From positions 1-23,565 of the forward strand of contig MU129216.1 in NCBI GenBank assembly GCA_014904985.1: a stretch of 23,565 nucleotides of DNA, in the 5' to 3' direction. This DNA is from Hydnum rufescens UP504 (taxonomy: Eukaryota; Basidiomycota; Agaricomycetes; Cantharellales; Hydnaceae). The notes under the pieces are model-generated. The model saw only the letters and a program-made list of their open reading frames with translations. It was not told the origin of the DNA and did no database searches. This document shows, one piece after another, positions 9,374 to 19,303 of this stretch. How positions within the stretch are numbered: the stretch's first letter is position 1; every line of letters begins with the position of its first letter. The translations under genes were made by a program, and so were the position numbers.

Positions 9374-9390
9374 ATGGGCCCATAACCTAG
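9374..9390 (-). other. Primer-binding site of the half-tRNA-iMet type
   Basis: The plus strand reads TGGGCCCATAACCTAG directly before the inner LTR edge at 9391. TGGGCCCATAACC is the anticodon stem-loop of initiator tRNA-Met. The sense (minus) strand is therefore complementary to the inside of that tRNA and not to its 3' end. This is the arrangement known from Drosophila copia, which is primed by a cleaved 5' half of tRNA-iMet. Confidence 0.75.
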
Positions 9391-9765
9391 TGTAAGGCTA
9401 CGGATGAGAATGTATTTCCCCTGATGACTAAGCAGACGTGAGCGGATTCGATAGACCGGAGAGCCCTAGTTGCTCGGGTGAATTAGCAGGAAGGATATTA
9501 TTATTAGAGTCCTTAGATCTGTAGGCGAGCTCAAGCTCGCCCTTTTATACTGTGTACAGGATATTAAAGAAACTACATGAGAATAGTAGAATGTTCGGGT
9601 ACTATACTACTGGCATCAACAAGAAGGACATAGAATGTTCTCTTAGGTATATTATTACCATAAGAGGGTGGTAGGGGAGTCGCGCTTGATACGGCGTTAA
9701 GTCCAAATAGGGGGTATTGCCACTTCGGGCTGATTATATAATTAACCTTTTATTTTATTCCAACA
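9391..9765 (-). repeat. 5' LTR of the copia element
   Basis: Direct copy of 3381-3755 with about ten differences, mostly transitions plus two one-base indels. It carries the same TATA box and hairpin at 9524-9553. Confidence 0.93.
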
Positions 9766-9987
9766 GATACCACCTTTATAGCCATCCCCACACTGACACT
9801 ATTGACTGCCTGGCGCCTGTGACCGCACCTTCGCCTGCTTTCCTGTGCTTTGAAACAATATGAGAATTTTTCCCTGATCAGTTAAAAGTAAATACAAGCC
9901 TCGAGGCTGTGTCGATCCCAATTTCTCGAGTTGTTCTCCCCGATGTTTAGGCGCGAACATGTACCACCCGCCCAAACCCAAGGACCA

Positions 9988-11164
9988 ATGAAGGACACAA
10001 CAGCCTAGTCACCGAAGTGGCTTCAGCGACTCCTCTCACCCTTTAGACCCCATCGAGACATTGCACAAGGAACAGGACAGAACACAGTAGCCGGGCCCAT
10101 TTCGACCAAGGCAATAACAGCTGCTGAGGGTGCCCTTAGATGGATCGCAAAGGTTCCCGGAGGCGATAAGGTCCAAGTGAGGATCGGGGGTGCCCTGGAG
10201 GTGATCAAGGCACTGAGCGTGGTTAGTCCATCGATCTCCTTTCACGAGTTTTTCGCCTTTCCAACTTTGCGGGCTATATCTTTTAATTATTATCCTTCAT
10301 CACTGAACCTCTCCGATTTTGTTTGTCTTGGATAGACGGGCCCCCACGATGCAAACACTATGAGATGGCTTGAATACCATCTCCAGTACCTCGTGGAACT
10401 ATTGGAGCCATTCGCGATGATGCATCGAAGTCAAATCTCCTCTCTCTTACAGTATGAAGTGCTGATGCTAGGCAGGTGAGTCTTCGAGGCATGAATCTCC
10501 CATTGAGGGTTACGACGATGAGCCGAATATTGATCTTGAACCGTTACAGAGAGCTGGAGACAGCCTCGTTGAAGGTGCGGCCCATAACAGCACCAGATGA
10601 GGCTACGATGCGAAAGTCCATGCATACAAAGCAAACATGAGGAACTTGATAGTACTGGACCCGACATCCGTGCGTTCAGACGAGACTTTAAATCGGCGCT
10701 GGATCAGTTTCGTGTGCGTTGATTTCCATATTTTAATCAATCAGGCTGGCTGGGTGTTGTTCCACCATCGGTATCAATGAGTGCGTGCTAACTGTATGTT
10801 CCGTTGACAATCAGGCGAATGCGTTGCCGCTGTACCCTGTGAGCCCAATTGAGGCGGGGTTGCTCCCCCTGGGAGTTATATCGCATTCGTCGTGTGCTCT
10901 TGCACCGTTCCTAGATTGGATACTAAAATCGGGAAGGTGGTGAATTACCGAATCGGTGTTGTGCGCTCTGTAGAGCTCTATCATAGACCGAGGCTCACGG
11001 GCGACCAGCGGGATTGGAGATTTATGCTCGTTTGCCTGGAGAATGGCCGTCAAATCGAGAACTGGATCAAAATAGAGTTGAGTGGTCCGGACAGTTCAGT
11101 GCTCATATTTTCCGGTGCATTTCCGTGGTGCGTTGCTGATTCTTCGAACGTTGGTGTCCGGACG
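9988..11164 (+). pseudogene. Broken multi-exon gene of unknown family with a helical, STAND-like N-terminal region
   Basis: From ATG 9988 one frame reads through a TAG (10006-10008) into SPKWLQRLLSPFRP and then AEGALRWIAKV and IGGALEVIKALS. GT-AG introns follow at about 10220-10336 and 10479-10549. They join TMRWLEYHLQYLVELLEPF and ELETASLKVRPITAPDEA in frame. A frameshift near 10630 is needed to enter EELDSTGPDIRAFRRDFKSA. Later exons are less clear; 10940-11164 is open and contains RPRLTGDQRDWRFMLVCLEN. The first 200 residues resemble the helical N-terminal domains of fungal STAND proteins in pattern only. I do not recognise the DWRF-containing part. The gene runs into the N gap and points towards the minus-strand NLR fragment beyond it. 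The stop and frameshift suggest a pseudogene. Confidence 0.5.
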
Positions 11165-11530
11165 NNNNNNNNNNNNNNNNNNNNNNNNNNNNNNNNNNNN
11201 NNNNNNNNNNNNNNNNNNNNNNNNNNNNNNNNNNNNNNNNNNNNNNNNNNNNNNNNNNNNNNNNNNNNNNNNNNNNNNNNNNNNNNNNNNNNNNNNNNNN
11301 NNNNNNNNNNNNNNNNNNNNNNNNNNNNNNNNNNNNNNNNNNNNNNNNNNNNNNNNNNNNNNNNNNNNNNNNNNNNNNNNNNNNNNNNNNNNNNNNNNNN
11401 NNNNNNNNNNNNNNNNNNNNNNNNNNNNNNNNNNNNNNNNNNNNNNNNNNNNNNNNNNNNNNNNNNNNNNNNNNNNNNNNNNNNNNNNNNNNNNNNNNNN
11501 NNNNNNNNNNNNNNNNNNNNNNNNNNNNNN
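11165..11530. other. Run of N (assembly gap)
   Basis: A stretch of 366 unknown bases. It separates a plus-strand gene remnant from a minus-strand NLR remnant, so the join is a scaffold link and not read sequence. Its true length is unknown. Confidence 0.99.
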
Positions 11531-13409
11531 GAAATGATTTCTTGATAAAGTGCTGGAACTGCACTTTGCAGTCAAGCGTTCTCGTATCGCGGTGTCGTCC
11601 TTGACAGCATCCACAGGGCGCTGCTTCGCGACTTGTCCAGGTCCGCGAGGTCTTGAGCGATCGTACTGAATAGGCTGGTCAGGTTTGCGAGGGGCTGATT
11701 CCTGTCAAAGCCGTAGTACGACCCCATGCGTTCAAAGCTCAGAAATGCGTTTTGCGCATGAGCGAAGGATCGACGATTTCCCGGCGCCACCCCCACCACA
11801 ACCAAAGCACATGAGACGAGTCGTTAGAGCTCAATGTTATCGAATCACTCGCATCAACCGACGGTGTATCTGCTCCAACAGCCCAACGCACTATAGCCTC
11901 GATGATCTCATCGCGTGTGCCTGGCAAGCACCCTTGATCTAGATCATGATGGGCCTCCGGGGCGTATTTCAGTTCGCTCAGCACTTGCAAGTCCCCTGTA
12001 AATCATCTTAGAACCTAGACTTTAGCCGAAAGCATACAAGAAGCACTTACGGACTTCAGTCACAACGTCTAAGACGCGATGGGTAACGACGGTGCATTGT
12101 ATATTAGCATGATCAATTAGATTCCGCCGGAGACTCTCAAGGGTCTCCTTGTAGTTATCGATCCGTGCGTCCACGAGAGAGACCGTGTACTTCACAGTGC
12201 GATGGGCTACGACTCACGGGGGTCAGCCTTGGAGCAAGCAGGAGATCGGGGATTCCACATACCAAAGGACTTGTCCCTGGAATAGTCCGAATGAAATATG
12301 CGCATTCCATTACTTGGCGCAGTATTTGGTTGATGATGGCTTGATCTGGTTTCGAGCGTTCCTTCAACCCTCGGCTTCGTCGGCAAAAGAGCAGCTATCC
12401 GCCATAGTCTGGACTAGACCCATCACTTTGCCGTCTCGATCACTCTGGGCCGAAGGGATCTAATCGAACACCAGTCAGAGAGTATACAGACACAAAACTT
12501 GAATTCCAATCGTACTTTATATGCTGCCGAGACGACTCCCCATGCTAACTTGATCCAAGGGTGAACCTGTTTGTAAATGCATCTTAGTGATTGGAGGGCT
12601 CAAATAAGTCGGGATGAAACGTGCCTCGGCAACCGCATCAGCAACTTTCACAAGTGCACTGAGGCGAGTCAACAGGGGCTGCCAAGCATTGACCTGAGCC
12701 GTGACTTCTGTTGCAAGTAAGGTGGTAGCTTGAATGGCGTCGTTGACCACGGTTAGCCCAGGACCTAGCTGCTGAACAGCCGAATTGGCGCTCCCGACAG
12801 CATCACTAGCGGATGCGAGAGAGGATGTCACGTATATGGTCAACTCCCCGACTTTGTCGTTCGCGGCACCTTGAAGATCGAGGCGGATCTCTGTAACGAT
12901 AAAGACCGTGGGTGAGCGCAGCCCTCTTATCGCAGAAATATGAGCAGGCTCACCATTACCTGTTGCAGAGGAGAGATCCAAAGCACACGATGCGACAATC
13001 TGCCTCTTACGCCCGAAACGGCGCTTGCACAGATCTATAGCCACTCTGCAATCGATAGGTGTCGGAGTGACCATGCTGCCTAAAGAATATAAAGGGCGAG
13101 GAAGCACATGTGGGTGAAGGTGACCTACAACTCATCCCCGAAGGGATCCTTCCATGTCACGGCCTCACATGTTGCCTTGATGTACTCTGATTTTGGCGAA
13201 CGAAGTCCAGTGACGGTAGCGGGAGGCTCGATGGTGAAGTGAAGGCGATATTTTTCCGACGTACGCAGAAGATGAGTACTGCATCTGGCCTCTGCCGCGA
13301 GTGCCAGAGAGGTTTGTTGGATGCCAATTACTGGTCCTTAAGTAGATGGCATACCTGAAATATACACTCTGTGCATGTCTGCTGGGTTCAGTGGGTCGTT
13401 AGATGCCAT
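11531..13409 (-). pseudogene. NLR/STAND protein remnant: N-terminal, helical and NACHT regions with a destroyed P-loop
   Basis: Likely start ATG at 13407-13409 (MASNDPLNPADMHRVYIS), then a possibly C2-like N-terminal region (FTIEPPATVTGLRSPKSEYI, KRQIVASCALDL, ELTIYVTSS). The helical domain known from agaricomycete NLRs follows: LLTRLSALVKVADAVAE, HPWIKLAWGVVSAAYK, LRQVMECAYFIR, SLVDARIDNYKETLESLRR. NACHT begins with GCLPGTRDEIIEAIVRWA (about 11890-11945). After HVLWL the Walker A should be a GxxGxGKS loop, but it reads GVAPGNRRSF (about 11764-11793) in another frame. The next NACHT part, TSLFSTIAQDLADL, is good, and more would lie in the N gap. Frameshifts near 12365, 12290, 11800 and 11570 and an altered splice donor near 12618 (GC) show that it is dead. 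Such proteins act as oligomerising immune or self-recognition switches. No WD40 part remains attached. Confidence 0.75.
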
Positions 13410-14293
13410 GATGTGCGAGAGAGCGCTCCAACCGACGGATTTCCTAGACGATTAAAGGTGGATGGTGCGACTGACCACGAATTGAATAGCGACGACGCGG
13501 AAATTAATTTGCGACCACGAGGCAGAAGTCCCTGGCGCTTGAGGGTGTCCTGTCGATATTTGCCAGATACTATGTACGAAATGTGTTGCTCTCTCAGAAA
13601 CGGCTAGTCAGTGCCACCAGTCGCTCAGACCTTGTCCAACAGGTTTTCGCAGCGGTCTGACTTTTGGGACATTCAATCCCAAGGTCACACGGTCATTAGG
13701 AAGTTGCTGACGTAATTCGTGGCCTTGGTGGCCCAATGGGCCCTTCAGATCTGGTCTAGCCAAGTACGGCGTCGACAGAAATCTAGGGGGTGTTGTTAAG
13801 CTCGGAATCTGTCCATATGGTCTTCTCTTTAAATTTGATATTTGCCTTTGCGCTCTCGTTGCCGCGGCTGTCGCTCTGGGTCCTGCCGTAATATTATCGA
13901 GGCTGCAGTTACCTGCACTGTAGACTGGTGGTTTGGCTACGCCCTTTCCTCTAATCGAGCAAAGGATGGATGGTGATCCTGCCCCATCTGTGGAAATTCC
14001 AGGGCAATATAGAAATGGCTCCGATGAAAGGCAAAATCGGGTGCTGAGGGGGTGAACACGGAATGAGGCAGTGACTAATATAGTGCTTTGGATGACGTTT
14101 TCTCTTGCACTGTTTTTCAAGCCGTCCGATGTCCGACTTCAAGCGGTCGAATCGTGGACTTGGCCTTTCTCAGTTTGGCTTGGGCTCCGACGTCAGTCTT
14201 AGTATATCAGGCCCAATAAAAGATCCCCGAGGTTGTGGGACACTGTAATATTGCACATACAAATTCTGAATGTGGAGTGGCAGGATGAAGAGA
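13410..14293. other. No recognisable gene; upstream region of the NLR remnant
   Basis: The 170-codon minus-strand frame at 13608-14120 has no recognisable motif and an amino-acid make-up typical of chance frames. The segment next to 13409 is expected to have carried the NLR promoter. I see no TE ends or RNA gene here. Confidence 0.4.
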
Positions 14294-14640
14294 TTAGACA
14301 AACAAGTAGTAAAAGAAGATAGCGTCAATTAGAACCGCACATAACGCCAACAGAAGAAATACCCTAGTCAAGTTGTCGTCGATCGTTATGGTCTCATCAT
14401 CAAACCACGACGGGAGATCATCCTGAAACCCCACTATGTCGCACACCACGCTCCCATCCACAAAACAAAGCACCATACCAATGAGGAAGCAGAACAAGGC
14501 CGAGACGAGGTCGAGGAGACCCCAGCGTGTGGGTCGAGGACGTGCGCACCCTGCTGGAGACACTGCATCGCGGGGATGCGTAGGCGGGAGATGCGTCGCG
14601 ATGGTCCAGTGTCTGCGGATTCCGATGGTGGTAGAGTGTT
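14294..14640 (-). CDS. Possible small membrane protein, two hydrophobic helices (fragment)
   Basis: The frame ending at 14294 contains two strong hydrophobic stretches, LVSALFCFLIGMVLCFVDG and VFLLLALCAVLIDAIFFYYL. An acidic loop with DDETITIDDNLT separates them. No ATG opens the frame: it is open back to a TAA at about 14640, and the best start in it is a GTG at 14561-14563. A neighbouring frame begins MDTSKSLP near 14763, so a frameshift or an intron may join them. I do not recognise the family. The hydrophobic pattern and acidic loop argue for a real protein; the missing start argues for decay. Confidence 0.35.
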
Positions 14641-15399
14641 ACGCGCTCTGGGTTGTTGTGTGAACTCGCTACTACGTGGGGTGCAAAGGGACACGAGGAT
14701 GTCGGGAGGGGATGGAACTGTTGCGGCAATCCGGAGGGTGGTAGGGACTTGGAGGTGTCCATGTTCGCTGTGGAAGTTGGTTGTTGTTTCTTTTCATCCC
14801 CACTGTTCCTAGTGTTGGTAGCGGTGTCCCTACTGTGGATGGGTAAAAGGATGATGTTCTTAGGGCATATACGCGTACGATGGAAAGGAGAATGATACCT
14901 CACGTTGAGCGGTACCACTGACTGGGATGTCATGCGATGGGGTGTGTCCTTCGTCTAATAATCATATTCGAACCCGGGACCACCGTCCAATTCTCGAAAT
15001 AATGAGTTTTGGGTTGGGAACGACATTCGCGATGAGCTCCTGCGTCGGCAACTGCCGCCTGATTGTTTTCCCGCCCTTGTAGTCCCGGCGATCACTGCAC
15101 AGTGCGGGTGTTGCTTTCATCCACGGGCATTACCTCCTTCCTTCTTGGGACGAGACCAATGCTCATCGGAGGCCCTACCACTCATGCTTGGATTCGAATG
15201 ACACCCTTTTTGGCTTGCTGTCATGCAGGACTCTGCACGAAACCATCATCAATCGATTGCTATGGACTTGGCCTGGAGCATGTTCTAATTTAATATTCCG
15301 AATTATAACCGCTTGGCTGCATGGAATTTTTCCACCTTTGTTATTCGGGTGATTTCTCATTCTCGCGAACCAAGCGCAATACTGATATACTCTATTATT
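14641..15399. other. No supported gene; upstream flank of lactonase copy B
   Basis: Short frames on both strands show no motif. A stretch near 15125-15160 encodes TSFLLGTRP, which faintly resembles the N-terminal blade of the lactonase family (a LLGGTY-like start). It could be a ruined first exon of copy B, but the match is too weak to call. Confidence 0.35.
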
Positions 15400-16358
15400 A
15401 AACCCTCAAAATGTGTCTAACAACCGAACGGCAATGTGGGGACAGTTGAATTTTGGGCTTGTTGAATCGTGTTGGCCCCTTCGGGTGTTTGAGGGTGCCA
15501 GTACATGCTGCGGCCTAAAAATATTAATATGCACCACCAGATTTGCTTCAGAACTTACATTCGCAAACCGGGACTCATCCTGGTGAACTAAAAATGCCAC
15601 CCTCCCCCCACATTAAATGTATACATAAGGCGTGCAACATGGCGATGAAGTTTTCATCCCTGACCTTGGGGCCGACAAAGCATGGCGCCTCCAGAAAGAT
15701 GATGGACCCTGGTCTATGAAGGGATTTATTCAGCAACCTCCAGGATCTGGTGGATCCTGGTCCTCGTCATGTAGTCCCACTCGGCAAGTGCGTCCATGTA
15801 AAAATCGCGCGTACGGGTCCTTTCCTTCAACCCGACACTGTCGATTGTTGCCTTATTTTTTTTTATTCTGAACAGAGGGGAAATTGTACACTATTCACGA
15901 AATGGGTAACAGCCTAACTGAACAAGTGATCCCACCCCTCGACGGTACAAAGCCCCAAGAGCTCCTCGCGAATATCTCTACTCTTCCCCCAACCGTGCCC
16001 GCCGGCAGTCTCTACAACGCAGCAGAGCTCTTCATCTCCCTGCCCTCGATACATTACCCAACGCCCTACCTCTACGCGTATAATCGCCCTCCCCTCGCAG
16101 ACTGACCCGCTCGGGGACACCATCGCCATCTTTGCACTCGAAACCAAGTTGCATCTCGTCAGACACGTCCACACAGGCTTGGAGCAGCTCCATGGCGTGA
16201 ATCTCCGAGACGAGCACGGCCAGTACGTCGCCGCGGCAGGCCTTGCAGGTGGCGGGATCGCGGTGTTCGAGCGCGTCGATGGGGGTGCGGATCTGAAGCT
16301 CCTCGCGCGCTATGATGGAGTGGGCTCGGAGAAGGTCCCTAGTTTTGCATGGGCTTAG
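15400..16358 (+). pseudogene. Lactonase / YbhE-like protein, broken copy B
   Basis: Clear homology to copy C starts in the intron before exon 4 (about 15571) and continues to the stop at 16356-16358. A degraded exon 3 (NVGTVEFWA...) may lie at 15430-15545. Exon 4 reads DEVFIPDLGADKAWRL but carries a 10-bp duplication near 15748 that shifts the frame. The following intron has a GC donor (GCAAGT, near 15785) where copy C has GTAAGT, and ends at 15875. The last exon (15876-16358) has lost 11 bp near 16080 compared with copy A, giving a TGA. The C-terminus after that is well preserved (GQYVAAAGLAGGG, SFAWA). It is converging on the MFS gene at 16424-18639. Confidence 0.85.
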
Positions 16359-16423
16359 ACACGATACACAAACCAGGCTCGCTCGGTTGTCCAGATTGTT
16401 CGAATGATGAATGGAATTCATGT

Positions 16424-18639
16424 TCATGTATACACCCTCCCCTGGACGGCTCTCGAAGTATGGTGGGCCCAGTTACTAATAGTACCGTAGGTTTTCCTAT
16501 AAGGTTCCCACTTGGCATCAAAGCAGGAGCTGCCAGTGGGCGGAGGGAAGAGATATAGTACGCATAGTGACTGAAATGTATAGCATGCACTCACGATCCT
16601 GTGATATTTCTGAACTGAGAGAACGAATCGACCAGGGCGAGAATCACCGCGCGCCAGCAGGAAGACGAGGGAAGGAACCCCACCATACGGGATTAGAACC
16701 GGGAAATGAGGACGTCGAGCAGCTTACGAGATCCAGCTAAGGAAAACGATAAATCCACCATAAGATTGAGCCATCAGGAACCTGAATGAATCCAGGTTTA
16801 CCGAGAGGAAATCAACTGAACAAGTTGACTATGCCGTTCCCAAAAGCGAACAAGGCAAAGTAACGGGGTTCCACACTGAGCGCGATGATGAAACCAACTA
16901 TCCCAATGGACAACGGGCTAATTATGTGGAAAAATCGTTCTCCAGTTTTATCCCATGCCTGAACGATTATATCGGTCAGACGCATCATCACCATTTCCAA
17001 ATCCCATCCCAAACCTAGCAACTATAAACACGATGACAGTCGCAAATCCCCATGGCGGTGCACAGAGGAGAAGCGTGATCGTCCGTGAATATCCAAGCGT
17101 TGCCGCGAGAGCTGTGGAAAATAACGCCACGGTTTATTATAGCCCGGAAATCGGGACCACACTTTATAATCGTCGGGACAAAAGGCACGCTCACTAGGGA
17201 AGTATTGATTAAATCTGCGCAAGACGATCGGCTCGGCTTGAAGGCACCATTCTCGAGATTTGACGCGTACGATAGTCCAATAGCCATCGCCGTCAGGGCC
17301 AGTGCCATCCACCACACCTAGCGTAGGGGATTTAGAAATGTTATATTTTTGCTAGGGCAGGCCCAGACCTTCCAGTCCGTCACCGCCAGTATCAAGCCTG
17401 TCAAATGCCCCCCAGATTCGCTGTCGGTCTCCCCTACATCCTCAGCCATACGCACCTCTGCAAGTCGACGCTCAAGAGGAGATAAAAATTTGGAAGTGCT
17501 CGGGAAATCGGGAAGGATGAATATCGCGACGACGGCGAAAAACATCGTCAAAGCACCCTCAATATAAAACAACCTATCCCGCACGCTGAGCGATCAGCCC
17601 CACAATTTCTGCACCCGGAGTAAGCGCACCATCGCCAAGCAGCGTGACCCAGCTTATCGTCCATCCCATTAAGCACCCCAGCGGCAATCAGGCTGCCGAA
17701 CGCATTGGAGATAAGGCTCCCGCAATAGAGAAGGGCAGTTCTCAAGCCCAGTTCATCCCGTTTATACCTAGCGACAATGGAAATGATTGAAGAGACGGCC
17801 CGGATGGCAAACACAGATGATAGCGCAGACGTACCATTTTGAAAGGAGGAATAAGGCACCGGGGAAGAAAGCAGCTGCACGATGTCAGATATGGAGAATA
17901 ATAGCTTTCGGCGTCGGCATTAAATTTAATTAACCTTCGACAACGCCCAAGAAGAATCGGGTGACCACCGCACCCGTGAAACTGAGCATACCAAAAATGT
18001 GTAAAATTTCCAAAAAAAAAAATACGGAGATAGCTCACTTTGTTGTGACTCCTGTGAGGACGGATATGCACCCCCATATCAACATAGAGGCAGGCAGATA
18101 TACAGAGGGTTTTCCAATATGGTTCAGGAACATATTCGAAGGTATCTGAAAGATGATATATCCCACATATAAAATGCTGAGCACTGGGAGGAAAGTGAGC
18201 GACGGACAATTGCCCCGTATCAGAAACTAAATGACACCGACGAGTAGGAAATTGCTGTCCCTTCAAATGGAGATCCTTTTCGAGCCCACGCAGACGAGCT
18301 GCCGCAGCATTATTCCGATCAATCTGCAAGAGACGGTGAAACGAAAGAGAGTAGATGCACTGAGTAAAGGACTCACGTAATTCAAACTAGTTTGCACAAC
18401 AAGACGTAGGTCGAGGATGGAACTTTGCAATTAAACAAGGCCACGTACATATAGATGAGTACCAAGATTGACATCCTCAAATCAATTTTCCACAACAACC
18501 TGCGCTCAAGCTTGGCTCGAGCCAAAGTTCCTCCAAATTCAGCATCCGGCTGCTTGAGAATAGGGCCACTGGGAGTATCGCCGCTTTCCCGTCTCTCGAG
18601 AGATGCGGGATCGGTTGTGGGGACTGCTGGGCTGAACAT
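16424..18639 (-). pseudogene. Dal5-like (anion:cation symporter family) MFS transporter, damaged at the 3' end
   Basis: Joining GT-AG exons from ATG 18639 gives an uninterrupted transporter through eleven exons: 18449-18639, 18377-18386, 18242-18323, 18039-18183, 17935-17981, 17835-17874, 17630-17767, 17369-17573, 17271-17317, 17195-17214 and 17015-17111. Motifs: ILNYIDRNNAAAARLRGLEK across the 10-nt second exon, GYIIFQIPSNMFLNHIGKPS, FFLGVVEAAFFPGALFLLSK, WYKRDELGLRTA and TLGYSRTITLLLCAPP. These place it with allantoate/nicotinate/pantothenate-type permeases, 12-helix plasma-membrane carriers of small organic anions. Downstream, DKTGERFFHI (16852-16958) and FLMAQSYGG (16729-16781) remain. 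However, a base seems missing near 16955, the acceptor after 16729 is gone and a frameshift lies near 16637. The C-terminus (AKWEPYRKTYG) ends early at a TGA (16424-16426). Substrate unknown. Confidence 0.8.
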
Positions 18640-19303
18640 GATAATATATCGGGAGGAAGAAAGTGATCCCGGGGCTCCAGAATAATTGTCCCTAGGAAAT
18701 ATTTGATTGCGCAGAAGGTGGGCTGAAGGTCAGTGATGAGTGCATCCGACCCGCCGGCAATTCAATCGCATCGGTTATCCCCAATATGGGAGCACCGGGA
18801 TGCGGGACATCCTTGGACCTTTCTCTCCCAGATACGCAGTTTCTTGTTTTCTTTTTGCTTCCCCCTTTAGGCGATGGGCCGCACTGGCCCCTTGCACTAA
18901 TTTTTCGCGTCCTTTCGCTCCTCATTTCCTTTTGTTAAAGGCTGAGGTTAGCCCATCTGTGGTCTCTTGAGTAGTATGGGAAGGCTCACCTGGCCCGTAT
19001 ATACACCTTGTGTCTAAGTACTGTTAGTATATCCGAATCTAAGTTCCTTTTGTTAACGGCTGAGCCCTGTGTAGTATAAGTCCAAAGGCCTTCAATGTAA
19101 TAACGACTGCTCATTCTCGAGAAGCGAGAGCGATAGGGGACATAATTGCTCGTGAGAGCAGAGACGAGAATGCAGATAGACTTCGAAATTTAGAAAACAG
19201 ACCGAGGAGTGTGGATCACGTGCCACTGCACTCTCAGGCTATGAGCCGCATTGAGCGAGTTCTCCTCAGGTAGAAGGTCCCCCAACCGATATCGAAGTGG
19301 AGC
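18640..19303. promoter_or_regulatory. Shared upstream region of two divergent MFS genes, with a 20-bp direct repeat
   Basis: The two transporters are transcribed away from this 664-bp interval. TTCCTTTTGTTAA(A/C)GGCTG occurs at about 18926-18945 and 19044-19063 in the same orientation, 118 bp apart, and each copy is followed by a GTAGTAT block. A 10-bp palindrome TTCTCGAGAA lies near 19115. These could be regulator sites, but the factors are unknown. Confidence 0.4.

Larger units (their letters stand above)
3381..9765 (-). mobile_element. Ty1/copia LTR retrotransposon, decayed, carrying a nested solo LTR
   Basis: Two 375-bp direct repeats (3381-3755 and 9391-9765) flank gag, protease, integrase, reverse transcriptase and RNase H in the copia order on the minus strand. 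The LTRs start and end TG...CA and differ at about ten positions (2-3%), so the insertion is not recent. A PPT lies beside the 3' LTR and a half-tRNA-type PBS beside the 5' LTR. Coding capacity is lost through at least five frameshifts, four TGA codons and an altered reverse transcriptase active site. No target-site duplication is visible: the left flank reads CATAG and the right flank GATAC. Removing the nested 1358-bp solo LTR leaves about 5.0 kb, a normal copia size. Confidence 0.93.

Noticed and set aside
9374..9390. Fragment of an initiator tRNA gene
   Set aside because: Only the anticodon-arm sequence is present and it sits exactly beside the LTR; it is the primer-binding site.
10892..11614. 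Long open frames crossing the N run
   Set aside because: Most of their length is unknown bases, so their continuity is artificial.
13608..14120. 170-codon minus-strand open frame
   Set aside because: Low-complexity composition, no motif and no splice context; likely a chance frame.
14965..14985. tRNA T-arm-like sequence TTCGAACCCGGGACC
   Set aside because: No matching stem, anticodon arm or acceptor stem can be drawn on either strand.
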